64,000 nt of DNA from Sphingobacterium composti (GCF_009829075.1 NZ_WUQZ01000005.1:1-64000); one strand, 5' to 3'; shown: positions 33,853 to 43,722, numbered from the stretch's first letter. Numbers and translations are program-made. Notes: generated from the sequence alone by a model not told the origin.

Positions 33853-36177
33853 ATGTTTCGACAATACGTATTATTTGTTGTTGCCTGTTTGTTTCATGTC
33901 AGCTTATTTGGACAAGAGAAAGTCAGTATTAGTGGATATGTAAAAGACGCGTCATCGGGAGAAATATTAATTGGTGCAACTATACAAGCCAAGGAGTCCA
34001 ATCGTACTGTTCGAACAAATAGTTATGGCTTCTTTTCTCTAGAGTTAGACAATAAAGAAACTACGCTACTAATTTCTTATGTAGGATATCAACCTATTGA
34101 AGAAAGTATAAATACGGATGAACAGAAAAGATTCAATTTTGAATTGACGTCAATAGGGCGAGAAATCGAAGAGGTTGTAATTTCTGGAAAAAAGCAGAAT
34201 AAAAATGTAACTAGCCCACAAATGGGAGCTTTTAATTTCACTATTGAAGAGATTAAAAATGTACCTGTTATTTTTGGTGAGCGAGATATTTTGAAAACAA
34301 TTCAAATGCTTCCAGGAGTAGGTAAAGGGGGAGAAGGTTCATCAAGCTTTTTTGTTCGTGGTGGTGGTGGTGACCAAAATTTGATTTTATTAGACGAAGC
34401 TACAGTTTATAATGCATCCCATTTACTTGGTTTTTTCTCCACCTTCAATTCTGATGCTATTAAGGACGTTGAGTTATTTAAGGGTGGTATTCCAGCACAA
34501 TATGGTGGTCGTATTTCATCAGTGATGGATATCCATATGATCGATGGTAATAATAAAAACTTCGCTGCTGAGGGTGGAATTGGTTTGATAGCTTCTCGAT
34601 TAAAGTTAGAAGGGCCAATTCAAAAAGATAAAAGCTCTTTTATGATCAGTGGTCGTCGTACTTATGCGGATCTCTTTCTAAAGGCATCTAGTGATCAGAC
34701 TGTGAAAGATAGCAAGTTGTATTTCTATGATTTGAATGCTAAGCTGAACTATAGAATTAATGACAAGAATACTATATATGCCTCTGGATATTTTGGTAAG
34801 GATGATTTGGGCTACGGTGACTTATTTAGCTTTGATTGGGGTAATGCTACGGCTACTGTTCGTTGGAATCATATCCTGAATGAAAAACTTTTCAGCAATA
34901 CGTCTTTAATTTACAGTGATTTCACGTACAATGTGAATGTAAATAATGATAATAGTGAATTTGTTATAGCTTCAAAAATTGAAAATTTCAATTTGAAGCA
35001 AGATTTTTCATATTATGCTAATAATAAAAGTACATGGAGATTTGGTTTGAATGCATTAAAACAAAAGATTTCTCCAGCCAGCCTTAATGCGAATGCGAAT
35101 TCGGCAGTTAATTCAATAAATATTGAAAAGCGTCATGGTATAGAACTTGCAGCATATTTGTCTCATGAATGGAATCCTACTTATTGGTTTTCGGTATTGT
35201 ATGGTATGCGTGCAACTGATTTTATGGTCCAAGGTCCAGGTACTTTTTATGAATTTGATCGTGATGGTGAAGCGATTTCAAGTGAGAAATATACAAGTTC
35301 TGAAATTGTTAAACATCACTTTAATATTGAACCAAGACTTTCAGCATCCTTTATTCTTGATGACAAGCAAAGTATTAAAACATCCTATAATAGAATTGTT
35401 CAAAATCTACACCAGTTGACAAATACAACATCTTCTTTGCCAACAGATCAATATGTATTGAGTAGTATCAATATAAAACCTCAGTATGCCGATCAAGTAG
35501 CATTAGGGTATTTCAGAAACTTTGCCAATAATACGTATGAATTTTCGGTAGAAAGCTTCTATAAGTATATGGGAAATCAAATTGATTTTCGTAATGGAGC
35601 TGATTTGCAGGCAAATGAATTTTTAGAAGGTGAGTTGTTGTTTGGTCAGGGCCGTGCATATGGTTTAGAGTTGTACCTACGCAAGACTAAGGGCAAATTT
35701 AACGGATGGATTAGTTATACACTTGGGAAAAGTGAGAGACAATTTGAGCAGATCAATAATGGGGATTGGTTTAATGCAAGACAAGATCGTACACATGACG
35801 TATCTATAGTTGGTATTTATCAATTAAGTAATAAATGGAATGTGGGTGCAAACTTTGTTTATTATACAGGTAATGCGATTACTTTTCCAAGCGGCAAATA
35901 CACTGTAGATGGTCGTACTTCTTTTTATTATACTGAAAGAAATGGATATAGAATGCCAGACTACCATCGTTTAGATTTGTCTGCTAATTATGATCCATCA
36001 CCTAAAAATAAGCGTTTTGCATCGAGTTGGTCTTTTGGACTTTATAATGTTTACAATCGTAAAAATGCCTACATTATAGACTTTAGAGAGAATGAAAATA
36101 ATGCAAATATTACAGAAGCATACAAAATTGCATTATTTGGAATTATACCATCAGTAACATGGAACTTTAAATTTTAA
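33853..36177 (+). CDS. TonB-dependent outer-membrane receptor, 774 aa
   Basis: Signal peptide, then a CarboxypepD_reg-like domain (ISGYVKDASSGEILIGATIQ), a plug domain (FGERDILKTIQMLPGVGKGG, FFVRGGGGDQNLILLDE) and a 22-strand barrel ending in Phe. It takes up an unknown ligand with TonB energy. It is shorter than SusC-type receptors and is paired with a DUF4249 lipoprotein 2 bp downstream, a pairing frequent in this phylum and distinct from SusC/SusD. It is in the same run as the PNGase-like and esterase genes. Confidence 0.92.
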   Translation: MFRQYVLFVVACLFHVSLFGQEKVSISGYVKDASSGEILIGATIQAKESNRTVRTNSYGFFSLELDNKETTLLISYVGYQPIEESINTDEQKRFNFELTSIGREIEEVVISGKKQNKNVTSPQMGAFNFTIEEIKNVPVIFGERDILKTIQMLPGVGKGGEGSSSFFVRGGGGDQNLILLDEATVYNASHLLGFFSTFNSDAIKDVELFKGGIPAQYGGRISSVMDIHMIDGNNKNFAAEGGIGLIASRLKLEGPIQKDKSSFMISGRRTYADLFLKASSDQTVKDSKLYFYDLNAKLNYRINDKNTIYASGYFGKDDLGYGDLFSFDWGNATATVRWNHILNEKLFSNTSLIYSDFTYNVNVNNDNSEFVIASKIENFNLKQDFSYYANNKSTWRFGLNALKQKISPASLNANANSAVNSINIEKRHGIELAAYLSHEWNPTYWFSVLYGMRATDFMVQGPGTFYEFDRDGEAISSEKYTSSEIVKHHFNIEPRLSASFILDDKQSIKTSYNRIVQNLHQLTNTTSSLPTDQYVLSSINIKPQYADQVALGYFRNFANNTYEFSVESFYKYMGNQIDFRNGADLQANEFLEGELLFGQGRAYGLELYLRKTKGKFNGWISYTLGKSERQFEQINNGDWFNARQDRTHDVSIVGIYQLSNKWNVGANFVYYTGNAITFPSGKYTVDGRTSFYYTERNGYRMPDYHRLDLSANYDPSPKNKRFASSWSFGLYNVYNRKNAYIIDFRENENNANITEAYKIALFGIIPSVTWNFKF

Positions 36178-36179
36178 TT

Positions 36180-36959
36180 ATGAGATTCTATTATTTATAT
36201 ACAGTTTTATTTTGCATGTTATTTGCCTCATGCGAAGAGTTAATAGACGTGAATTTAAATGAAGCAAACCCAAGATATGTGATTGAAGGTGATCTAAGTG
36301 ATCTAACATCTGAGCAAATAATAAAAGTATCTCAAACAGTAGCTTTTAACGCGCCTGTACGCAATAAACCAATCGACAATGCAATAGTGCGTGTTATGAA
36401 TGACAAAGGTGAAGTATATACTTTTAATTCTATTGGAGATGGAGCTTATTCAGCCTCCTTCAAACCGAAAGACAAAACAAGATATAATTTAAGTGTTACA
36501 ATAGGTGATGAAGTATTCGAATCATCCTCTTATATGAATCCTTACATTGATGTTGATTCATTAGGCATCATTGAGGATGTTATCTTTTCAGACACCGTTT
36601 ATTCTGTTACATTAAAATTCGTTGACCCAAAAGATCAACCAAATTATTATAAGTATAATATTTCTGTCAATGGAAAGGATTTTATTTTTAGTCGTGTTTT
36701 CAGTGATAAATTTAATGATGGTTTGTATGTAACACATCAGATTTCTGACAATAGGAATGATATATTGATAGGAGATACTGTAGTTGTTCGAAGACAGATA
36801 ATTGATAAGCCAGTATTTACCTATTGGAATGATGTCTTGTCCATAAACCCAGGAAGTGCTGCTCCAGCCAACCCCACCTCAAATATCTCTAATGGAGCAT
36901 TAGGATATTTTAGTGTTAGTAGTGCGAAGAAATATGGCTTTAGAATAAAATTTAAATAA
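36180..36959 (+). CDS. DUF4249 lipoprotein, 259 aa
   Basis: Lipobox FASC with lipidated Cys near residue 18, followed by EELIDVNLNEANPRYVIEGDL, the hallmark start of DUF4249, and an Ig/beta-sandwich-like domain (DNAIVRVMNDKGEVYTF). DUF4249 proteins accompany TonB receptors and are presumed surface partners. The function in uptake is inferred from pairing. It is the last gene of the run. Confidence 0.88.
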   Translation: MRFYYLYTVLFCMLFASCEELIDVNLNEANPRYVIEGDLSDLTSEQIIKVSQTVAFNAPVRNKPIDNAIVRVMNDKGEVYTFNSIGDGAYSASFKPKDKTRYNLSVTIGDEVFESSSYMNPYIDVDSLGIIEDVIFSDTVYSVTLKFVDPKDQPNYYKYNISVNGKDFIFSRVFSDKFNDGLYVTHQISDNRNDILIGDTVVVRRQIIDKPVFTYWNDVLSINPGSAAPANPTSNISNGALGYFSVSSAKKYGFRIKFK

Positions 36960-36967
36960 GATTTAGA

Positions 36968-37576
36968 TTAAAGAATTTCAAATGTAAACCCTTTACCTAA
37001 GAAATATTCAATGGTTTTAGGTAGAGCATATTGAACCCTAGGAATGGCTTTAATATTGTCGTGAAAAACAATGATAGATCCATTTTTGGTATGTTTCTGT
37101 ACATTTTGGAAACAGGCTTCAGCAGATAGTTTGATGTCAAAATCGCCTGATAAGACATCCCAATAGACAAATTCAAAGTCATTCTTTAGAAGATTCAATT
37201 GTGATTTTTTAGCGCGTGCATATGGGGGACGAAATAAATTGGTTTGTGTCAGTTCGTTACATTTGTACACGTTTTCAATATATTCCTTATCTGTAGTATT
37301 CCAGCCTTTTAGATGGTTGTATGTGTGATTTCCGATGCGATGTCCTTCTTCGATTAGTCGTTGAAAAATATCAGGATGTTTACTAATATTTTCTCCAACA
37401 CAAAAAAAAGTTGCTTTAATATCATAATTCGCTAAAGTATCTATAATCCAAGGGGTGATTTCAGGAATAGGACCATCGTCAAATGTCAGATAAAGTTTTT
37501 TTTCTTTTCTAGACTTATTCCATAGAACAGCAGGGTAGTACCAACGTAAAAAAAATGGCGCGTTGACGAAATACAT
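36968..37576 (-). CDS. Polysaccharide deacetylase (NodB family), 202 aa
   Basis: NodB homology motifs: YLTFDDGP (catalytic Asp and metal Asp), GNHTYNH (metal His pair), FRPPYAR, WDVLSGDFD and IIVFHD near the end. It deacetylates peptidoglycan or another N-acetylglucosamine polymer. No signal peptide is obvious in the first residues (MYFVNAPFFLRWYYPAVLW is a short hydrophobic start), so its location is uncertain. Converges on the DUF4249 gene with an 8-bp gap. Confidence 0.9.
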   Translation of the reverse strand: MYFVNAPFFLRWYYPAVLWNKSRKEKKLYLTFDDGPIPEITPWIIDTLANYDIKATFFCVGENISKHPDIFQRLIEEGHRIGNHTYNHLKGWNTTDKEYIENVYKCNELTQTNLFRPPYARAKKSQLNLLKNDFEFVYWDVLSGDFDIKLSAEACFQNVQKHTKNGSIIVFHDNIKAIPRVQYALPKTIEYFLGKGFTFEIL

Positions 37577-37665
37577 TTCTAAATCACAGTTATATTTTGC
37601 AAATTTAATCTAATCATACTTAAATAGGGCAACCAATTATAGCACAATAAAATCATTCTTTTGAT

Positions 37666-38580
37666 ATGATGGCTAAATTTTTTAAATATTTTCAATTTAC
37701 AAAGGTCGAACGTAATGGATTTATTGTGTTAGCCACTCTAGTTATTTTATCTAATATCACCATGTTACTGTATCGTGTGTTACAAAAGTAGGAGGAAATT
37801 ACACATACACTATATATTCTTGGGAAGGATGAGATTAAAGAGGAAAATGCAGAAATTAATATAGCAACTGATTATTCGCGTCCACAGTACAAATCATTAA
37901 ATACTGAAAAAAGTATTAACTACTTTACTTTTGATCCAAATATTATCTCTGAATCGGAGTGGGAGCAGCTAGGACTTTCTTCCAAACAAATAAAAGTCAT
38001 TCAAAATTATACTGCCAAAGGAGGGAAATTCTATAAAAAAGAGGACTTGAAAAAAATCTATTCTATTTCTGAAAATGATTACCGTCGATTAGAACCATAT
38101 ATTAAAATAAGTACAAAAGAAGATAAATTTATAGATGATACGGAGAGCAAACACGAAGCAAAACCATATAAACATAAAGAGTCGTCTAAAATAAATCTTA
38201 ATATCGCCGACATAACAGCATTAAAAGAATTACGAGGAATTGGTTCAGTGTTAGCTAATCGAATTATTAAATTCCGTGATGCTCTTGGAGGTTTTCATGA
38301 AGTGAGTCAATTGCGTGAAGTTTATGGCATAAGTGAAGATAACTATGAACTAATAAAACATAAAATAGTGATTTCTGCATCTCAACTAAAAAAGTTACCT
38401 ATTAATAGATTCAGCGCGACAGAACTGAGCAAACATCCGTATATATCAAAAAAACAGGCACAGTCGATAGTTAATTATAGAGATCATCATGGAAGTTATT
38501 TAGATATTTATACTTTATCTCAAAACAAAGCTTTAGATCAAGATTTTTTACGTAAAATTGAGCCATACTTAGAATTTTGA
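37666..38580 (+). pseudogene. ComEA-like helix-hairpin-helix protein interrupted by TAG
   Basis: A single frame from ATG 37666 to the stop at 38580 gives a 304-codon protein except for a TAG at 37789-37791 (codon 42). Before the stop are a membrane segment (NGFIVLATLVILSNITMLLY) and LQK; after it the frame continues without break into helix-hairpin-helix repeats (LNIADITALKELRGIGSVLA, FSATELSKHPYISKKQAQSI). The long open part beginning at TTG 38047 is only a piece. HhH proteins of this type bind DNA or act at the membrane in competence-like uptake. A C-to-T change from CAG is the simplest explanation. A sequencing error, readthrough, or reinitiation (GGAGG overlaps the TAG) is possible. Confidence 0.8.
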
Positions 38581-38583
38581 TAC

Positions 38584-39111
38584 ATGTTAGAAAACAAATT
38601 AAAAAATGTGATCCGTGACATTCCTGATTTTCCTCAACCAGGAATTATTTTTAAAGATATTACCCCTATACTTAAAGATGCGCAATTGTGTACAGAAATT
38701 GTAGATGCTTTTGCTGAAGAAGTTCGAGACTATAATATAGATGTAATTGCAGGAATAGAAAGTCGTGGATTTCTTTTTGGACTAATGTTGGCAAACAAAT
38801 TGAACATTCCATTTGTTCCAATACGAAAGCAAGGGAAATTGCCTGCGAAAACAATAGCTGAATCGTATAAATTGGAATATGGTCAAGCAACAATAGAAAT
38901 TCATGATGATGCTTTCCCCAAAGGAACTAAAGTACTTATTCACGATGATTTATTAGCAACAGGTGGTACGGTCGTTGCAGCAGCTAAATTAATTGAAAAA
39001 TTGGGCGGAGAGGTGGTTGGATTTTCATTTGTAATTAACTTGCAATTTTTAAATGGTGAAGGAAGACTACACCGATTTAGTGATAAAGTAATATCTCTAG
39101 TAAATTATTAA
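38584..39111 (+). CDS. apt: Adenine phosphoribosyltransferase, 175 aa
   Basis: Converts adenine and PRPP to AMP in purine salvage. FPQPGIIFKDITPIL, GIESRGFLFG and the PRPP-binding VLIHDDLLATGGTVVAA are diagnostic. Length is normal. The ATG is 3 bp after the stop of the interrupted HhH gene, suggesting they share a transcript. Confidence 0.97.
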   Translation: MLENKLKNVIRDIPDFPQPGIIFKDITPILKDAQLCTEIVDAFAEEVRDYNIDVIAGIESRGFLFGLMLANKLNIPFVPIRKQGKLPAKTIAESYKLEYGQATIEIHDDAFPKGTKVLIHDDLLATGGTVVAAAKLIEKLGGEVVGFSFVINLQFLNGEGRLHRFSDKVISLVNY

Positions 39112-39136
39112 TTATTATTCACTATAAAACTATCGT

Positions 39137-39931
39137 ATGGAATGGTTGTCTGATCCACAAATTTGGATCTCATTTTTAACATTAACAGTATTGGAGATTG
39201 TTTTAGGCATTGATAACATTGTCTTTATCTCTATTCAAAGTGCTAAACTCCCTGTCGAGCAACAAAAAAAAGCTAGACAAATAGGCTTATTGTTGGCTTT
39301 AGTAATGCGTGTCGCACTATTGTTTTCAATTAAGTGGGTGATGGGATTAACAGCTCCACTAGTTAATTTTTCCGAATGGTTTAATATCACTAATGAGCAA
39401 TATGCGCCATATTTGATCCTATCAGGAAGGGATTTAATATTGTTTATTGGAGGTTTATTTTTAATTTACAAGAGTACGACAGAAATCCATCACAAGGTAG
39501 AAGGTCATGTTGAAGCTACAGGTGCTAATGCAAAAGTAGTTACGTTTTCTTCAGTTATTATCCAGATTATAATTTTGGATTTAGTCTTTTCTTTAGATTC
39601 GGTGATTACAGCGGTTGGTATGGTCGATCAGATTGGCGTTATGATTGCTTCTGTTATTGTAGCAGTTGGTATAATGCTTGTATCAGCAGAAGCGATTAGT
39701 AGTTTTGTGAATAATCATCCTACGGTGAAAATGCTAGCTTTAGCTTTCTTACTGCTTATAGGTGTGTCACTGACAGCAGAAGCATTTGATCAACATATTC
39801 CAAAAGGCTATATCTATTTTGCAATGGCATTTTCAGTTTTAGTGGAGTTTTTAAATATTAAAGCTATGAAGAAAGCATTAAAAAGTGAGAATGCAAGAAT
39901 TGTGAAGGAAAATGAAATTTCAAAAAATTAG
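39137..39931 (+). CDS. TerC-family integral membrane protein, 264 aa
   Basis: Seven to eight membrane segments with the TerC acidic motifs LEIVLGIDNIVFI and LDLVFSLDSVITAVG. The family includes Alx and MeeF/MeeY manganese exporters, so metal export during or after secretion is plausible. The tail is charged (LKSENARIVKENE). Follows apt by 25 bp and ends in a shared convergent terminator. Confidence 0.9.
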   Translation: MEWLSDPQIWISFLTLTVLEIVLGIDNIVFISIQSAKLPVEQQKKARQIGLLLALVMRVALLFSIKWVMGLTAPLVNFSEWFNITNEQYAPYLILSGRDLILFIGGLFLIYKSTTEIHHKVEGHVEATGANAKVVTFSSVIIQIIILDLVFSLDSVITAVGMVDQIGVMIASVIVAVGIMLVSAEAISSFVNNHPTVKMLALAFLLLIGVSLTAEAFDQHIPKGYIYFAMAFSVLVEFLNIKAMKKALKSENARIVKENEISKN

Positions 39932-39938
39932 ATAAAAC

Positions 39939-39969
39939 AAAAATGGTTAGCTTTCGCTAACCATTTTTG
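39939..39969. terminator. Bidirectional terminator between terC and alkaline phosphatase genes
   Basis: AAAATGGTTAGC/GCTAACCATTTT stem with a 4-nt loop, T-runs both ways. Confidence 0.85.
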
Positions 39970-39974
39970 TTTTA

Positions 39975-41384
39975 CTAAAAATTCAATTGGGCAGCTTGTG
40001 CTATTTTTTTAGGAATATCTGTATTATCCATCTTGTGATTGAATAATTCAGCACCTTCACCGATTGCATAAACCGGCACATAAGCACCTGAGTGTCCTCC
40101 AGAGGCCCAACCTAAGGATGCCAAACGATTTAAAATACTTATACTTAAAGATGCAATTTTGTCATCATTAGCATATAAACTTTTCGAAGTTTCATTTTCA
40201 TGATTTACAAAGCTTTTTTCGTAAGCTTTATGTAACTCTTTTTCATCTTTTTCAGAAACTTTCACAGCAGCAAAAAGTCCTGTATTTTCACTAATCAAAG
40301 TTTTTACATCTTCCCAAGTAGCATTAGGCTTCTCTTTTCTCAAATTGCCTATTAAAGCTGAAAGAGATCCTTGAGAAATTTTTTGATGACTTAAAATTTT
40401 AGTATTCAATGTCGAAGAACCGTTACCAACCGCAAGCCCGCCAGTTTCATGATCTGCTGTTACAACTATTAATGTTTCTTTGGGATATTTTTGATAGAAT
40501 TCGTATGCCAGTTGAATCGTTTTATAAAAATCTAAAACCTCTTTTAATGTAGTTGCACCATCATTCGCATGTGAAGACCAGTCTATTTTACCACCTTCTA
40601 CCATTAAAAAGAAGCCCTTATTGTTATTATGACTTAATTTTTTAATAGCACCACGGGTAATATCTTCCAAAGACATATCATTCGCATTTTGATCGATTGC
40701 ATATTTTAAAGATTCACTACTTTCAGACTTTTCATTCAACCAAACTACTTTTTTACCCTCATATGTGGAGTTTGAAAATGCGCTTTTTCCACGTACAATT
40801 GTATATCCCTTTTTCTCAATTTCTTTATGTACATCTACTACTTCTTTTTTATCATAAGTGGTAGTAGGTTTTAAAAATCCAGCACCCGCAAACAAATCAA
40901 ATCCAGAAGCAGGAATCTCAGATGCAATTTCGTAATAATTGTTGCGACTTGGCTGATGGGCATAAAATGAAGCTGGTGTCGCATGGTCAACACTTACACT
41001 TGTAGTGATACCCACTTTCAAACCTTTTTCTTTAGCAGCGAATGCAATGCTTTTATAAGGTGTAGTACCTAAACTATCAGTTCCGATATTCCCATTTCTG
41101 GTTTTTTTACCCACTGCTAATGCCGTACCTCCAGCACCAGAGTCTGTTACTCCGTGCGAAAGTGAATTAGTGGATGCAAATCCAACGTAAGGGAAGTTTG
41201 ATAAAAGTTGAGGTTGGTAACCAATTTTACCTTTGGATTCTGCTAAATAAATTTCAGAAAGATTTACATGGTTTAGTCCCATTCCATCACCTATAAGATA
41301 AAAGATGTATTTTGGTTGACCATAACTTAGTGCAGCACAGCATAAAGAAAAGAATATTGTGGCTACAATCGATTTGTATTTCAT
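39975..41384 (-). CDS. Exported alkaline phosphatase (PhoA-type), 469 aa
   Basis: Signal peptide MKYKSIVATIFFSLCC...SYGQ. Metal and catalytic motifs: FYLIGDGMGLNH (Asp), HGVTDSGAGGTALAVG (nucleophile Ser), SVDHATPASFYAH, VEGGKIDWSSHAND, VTADHETGGL and SGGHSGAYVPVYAIG. It is a periplasmic phosphomonoesterase. The ATG at 41384 is chosen because the signal peptide begins there; an upstream TTG would add nine hydrophilic residues. No Pho box could be judged. Confidence 0.93.
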   Translation of the reverse strand: MKYKSIVATIFFSLCCAALSYGQPKYIFYLIGDGMGLNHVNLSEIYLAESKGKIGYQPQLLSNFPYVGFASTNSLSHGVTDSGAGGTALAVGKKTRNGNIGTDSLGTTPYKSIAFAAKEKGLKVGITTSVSVDHATPASFYAHQPSRNNYYEIASEIPASGFDLFAGAGFLKPTTTYDKKEVVDVHKEIEKKGYTIVRGKSAFSNSTYEGKKVVWLNEKSESSESLKYAIDQNANDMSLEDITRGAIKKLSHNNNKGFFLMVEGGKIDWSSHANDGATTLKEVLDFYKTIQLAYEFYQKYPKETLIVVTADHETGGLAVGNGSSTLNTKILSHQKISQGSLSALIGNLRKEKPNATWEDVKTLISENTGLFAAVKVSEKDEKELHKAYEKSFVNHENETSKSLYANDDKIASLSISILNRLASLGWASGGHSGAYVPVYAIGEGAELFNHKMDNTDIPKKIAQAAQLNF

Positions 41385-41515
41385 AGTATTATAATTGTTT
41401 GACTTTCTCAAATATAACCTAAGTCAATCAATATACCATATAAGTAACAGAAATATTAAAAACAAACAAATATCACTTTAACTTGTTGTGTATTTTGTTA
41501 ACTATTTATACTGAA

Positions 41516-42820
41516 ATGGAAAGTAATCTATTGAATAATGTTAAGTCTTACTTCACAACTGAAGTGATTAACAAGCTTGGCGCAAATTTAGGAGAATCAC
41601 CAGACGCCATACAAAAGGGTTTAGACTTGTCAATACCTTCTTTATTATTAGGAATGCAAGGTAAAAGTGGCGATGGCTTGAGTAGTATACTTACATCGGC
41701 ACAGCATTTATTTGGTTCTTTTGATTTTAATAATTTGTTTGGGAATTTTTTTGGAACACCTGCGGGAACAGACAATTCAAAATTTGAAACACAAAATTTG
41801 CTGACATCTATTTTTGGAGAAAGATTGCCCACTGTAGTTTCATCTATTGCCTCATATTTAGGTATTAGAAATGAATCTGTATTAGGAATATTAGGGGCTA
41901 GTCTACCCGCTGTAATCTCAGGTATTACCAGTAAGGGAGCGCATTGGGATGCGAGTTCAATTGGTAGTTTATTAAGTGCTAATAAATCTTCATTTGCAGC
42001 AGCTCTACCAACAGGTCTTGGGCTAGGTGCATTTGGATCGTTGTTTGCACAGGCTGATCACCCAGCTGAATTACCTAATGAGCCAATACATGAGCAACCA
42101 ATCACGGATAGCCCTATGGTTGAACAACTGCCACCTAGAAAACCCGAAGTAGTACATACACAAGAGCGAGTTGAAGAAGAGAAAAAGGGTGCAGGTTTTT
42201 GGTGGATATTGATTCCATTATTGCTTATCGGGCTGTGGTTTTTATTAGGTCGAGGATGTGATGGTGATACTAAAGAAAATGTATTAAGAGATTCCATAAA
42301 TAATGCAGATACGACAGCAACAATTACTAATCCCCTAACTCAAAGCGAAAGGCAACAAATAGATGTAAAATTACCAGATGGCGCTTCTTTGAAAGCATAT
42401 CCTGCTGGTATCGAAGAGAATCTAATTGCTTTCTTACAAACGGATTATAAATCATTATCAGACGATCAGCTTAAAGATAAATGGTTTGATTTTGATAATT
42501 TGAATTTTGAGACAGGTACAGCTATTGTGATGCCGGAGAGTCAACAACAATTGGAAAATATAGCTTCTATTCTTCGCTTGTTTCCAGATGCCAAAATAAA
42601 GATTGGAGGATATACTGATAGAACTGGTGATGAAGCTGTGAATGAAAGAATATCAGAAGAAAGAGCGGAAGCAGTGAAAACATTCCTTGAATCAAAAGGG
42701 TTAGGAAGTCAAGTGACAGATGCTGAAGGATATGGTTCTGAATTTGCTACTGTGCCCGCTGAAGCATCAGATGCTGAAAGAGCAAAGGATAGAAGGGTAG
42801 CGGTAAGTGTAAGAAAATAG
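41516..42820 (+). CDS. DUF937-OmpA fusion membrane protein, 434 aa
   Basis: The N-terminal half is a DUF937/YidB-like repeat region (SPDAIQKGLDLSIPSLLLGM, SVLGILGASLPAVISGI). A Pro-rich linker and one membrane helix follow (WWILIPLLLIGLWFLLG). The C-terminal periplasmic OmpA-like domain has FETGTAIVMPESQQQLENIA and GGYTDRTGDEAVNERISEER, which bind peptidoglycan. The ATG at 41516 fits the DUF937 start; a longer frame from 41483 would add a non-homologous stretch. It probably tethers a cytoplasmic DUF937 domain to the wall. The function is unknown. Confidence 0.85.
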   Translation: MESNLLNNVKSYFTTEVINKLGANLGESPDAIQKGLDLSIPSLLLGMQGKSGDGLSSILTSAQHLFGSFDFNNLFGNFFGTPAGTDNSKFETQNLLTSIFGERLPTVVSSIASYLGIRNESVLGILGASLPAVISGITSKGAHWDASSIGSLLSANKSSFAAALPTGLGLGAFGSLFAQADHPAELPNEPIHEQPITDSPMVEQLPPRKPEVVHTQERVEEEKKGAGFWWILIPLLLIGLWFLLGRGCDGDTKENVLRDSINNADTTATITNPLTQSERQQIDVKLPDGASLKAYPAGIEENLIAFLQTDYKSLSDDQLKDKWFDFDNLNFETGTAIVMPESQQQLENIASILRLFPDAKIKIGGYTDRTGDEAVNERISEERAEAVKTFLESKGLGSQVTDAEGYGSEFATVPAEASDAERAKDRRVAVSVRK

Positions 42821-42842
42821 AATTATTATTTTTAGTAATTTT

Positions 42843-42874
42843 GAGGCATATCACCTAAAGTGATATGCCTTTTT
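42843..42874 (+). terminator. Terminator after the DUF937-OmpA gene
   Basis: AGGCATATCAC/GTGATATGCCT stem, 5-nt loop, T5. Confidence 0.85.
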
Positions 42875-42878
42875 AGAT

Positions 42879-43187
42879 ATGTTGGATTTTGAAATTAGTA
42901 AGAAATTAGAAAAAGATTTTGAAAAATATATGCTTTCATTCTATGGGAAGCATCAGCGTTTCTCCATTGAAGATTTTGGAAATTTTGCGAGCAGTATTAT
43001 CAATTATAACGTACAAAACCATCTAATAGATCCAAAAATTAAAAAGGAATATGCCTACTATTTAACAACATTATATAATAAAGGGATTGGAAATAAAATC
43101 ACGGAAGAACACCTTCAGGTTATTGCTAAGGCTATTTCTTCCGATTCATCTGTTGATTTTGGGGTCATCCAAGAATTGTTTGCATAG
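42879..43187 (+). CDS. Small protein of unknown function, 102 aa
   Basis: I do not recognise a family. It is a soluble, mainly helical protein with no signal peptide or cysteines. Starts 5 bp after the preceding terminator, and its stop is one base from the stop of the convergent lipocalin gene. It looks like a real conserved small gene by its codon use and clean spacing. Confidence 0.6.
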   Translation: MLDFEISKKLEKDFEKYMLSFYGKHQRFSIEDFGNFASSIINYNVQNHLIDPKIKKEYAYYLTTLYNKGIGNKITEEHLQVIAKAISSDSSVDFGVIQELFA

Positions 43188-43188
43188 C

Positions 43189-43722
43189 TTATTCTTGGAT
43201 TGTCCAAACCAAATCATTAATGTTATATCCTGCACTTCTGGCATAATTTAAATATTTGGTTTGAAGCTCTGCCGGTATGGTTTTATTGCGAGATAAAATC
43301 CACATGTAGTCTAGATTTTCTCCAAAAATCAGTGCATGTTCATAATCTCCATCTATATGCATGATATTATATCCTGAGTAGAATGGACCAAAGAAAGATA
43401 CTTTTAAGGCACCCTCATTAGGTAGACCTTTAAACTTAGCTTTTCCTATACTTACTTTCGTTTTATTGTCTTTAATTTTTACTCCTGAATTAATGACTTT
43501 GATACTTCCATCTTCATTCAAAGAATATTTTGCAGTAACATTTTTCAATCCTTTTTCCCAAAAGAAATCCAAACGGGCGATTTCATACCATTGACCAAGA
43601 TATTTTTCTTTTTCAAAATCTGTGATCACTGGTAATTCTGACTTTACTGGCTTCCAAATATTGTAGATAACTGTACCTGCTGCTGCTGCGGTTAATAATA
43701 GCAATGATTTCTTCTTGTTCAT
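43189..43722 (-). CDS. blc: Bacterial lipocalin (Blc-like), 177 aa
   Basis: Eight-stranded lipocalin barrel with the signature YLGQWYEIARLDFFWEKG and SRNKTIPAELQTKYLNYA near the C-terminus, both typical of Blc/apolipoprotein D-like proteins. The N-terminus is a hydrophobic segment (LLLLTAAAAGTVIYNIW) without a lipobox Cys, so it is a membrane anchor or uncleaved signal and not a lipoprotein. Binds hydrophobic ligands, perhaps lysophospholipids. Confidence 0.9.
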   Translation of the reverse strand: MNKKKSLLLLTAAAAGTVIYNIWKPVKSELPVITDFEKEKYLGQWYEIARLDFFWEKGLKNVTAKYSLNEDGSIKVINSGVKIKDNKTKVSIGKAKFKGLPNEGALKVSFFGPFYSGYNIMHIDGDYEHALIFGENLDYMWILSRNKTIPAELQTKYLNYARSAGYNINDLVWTIQE

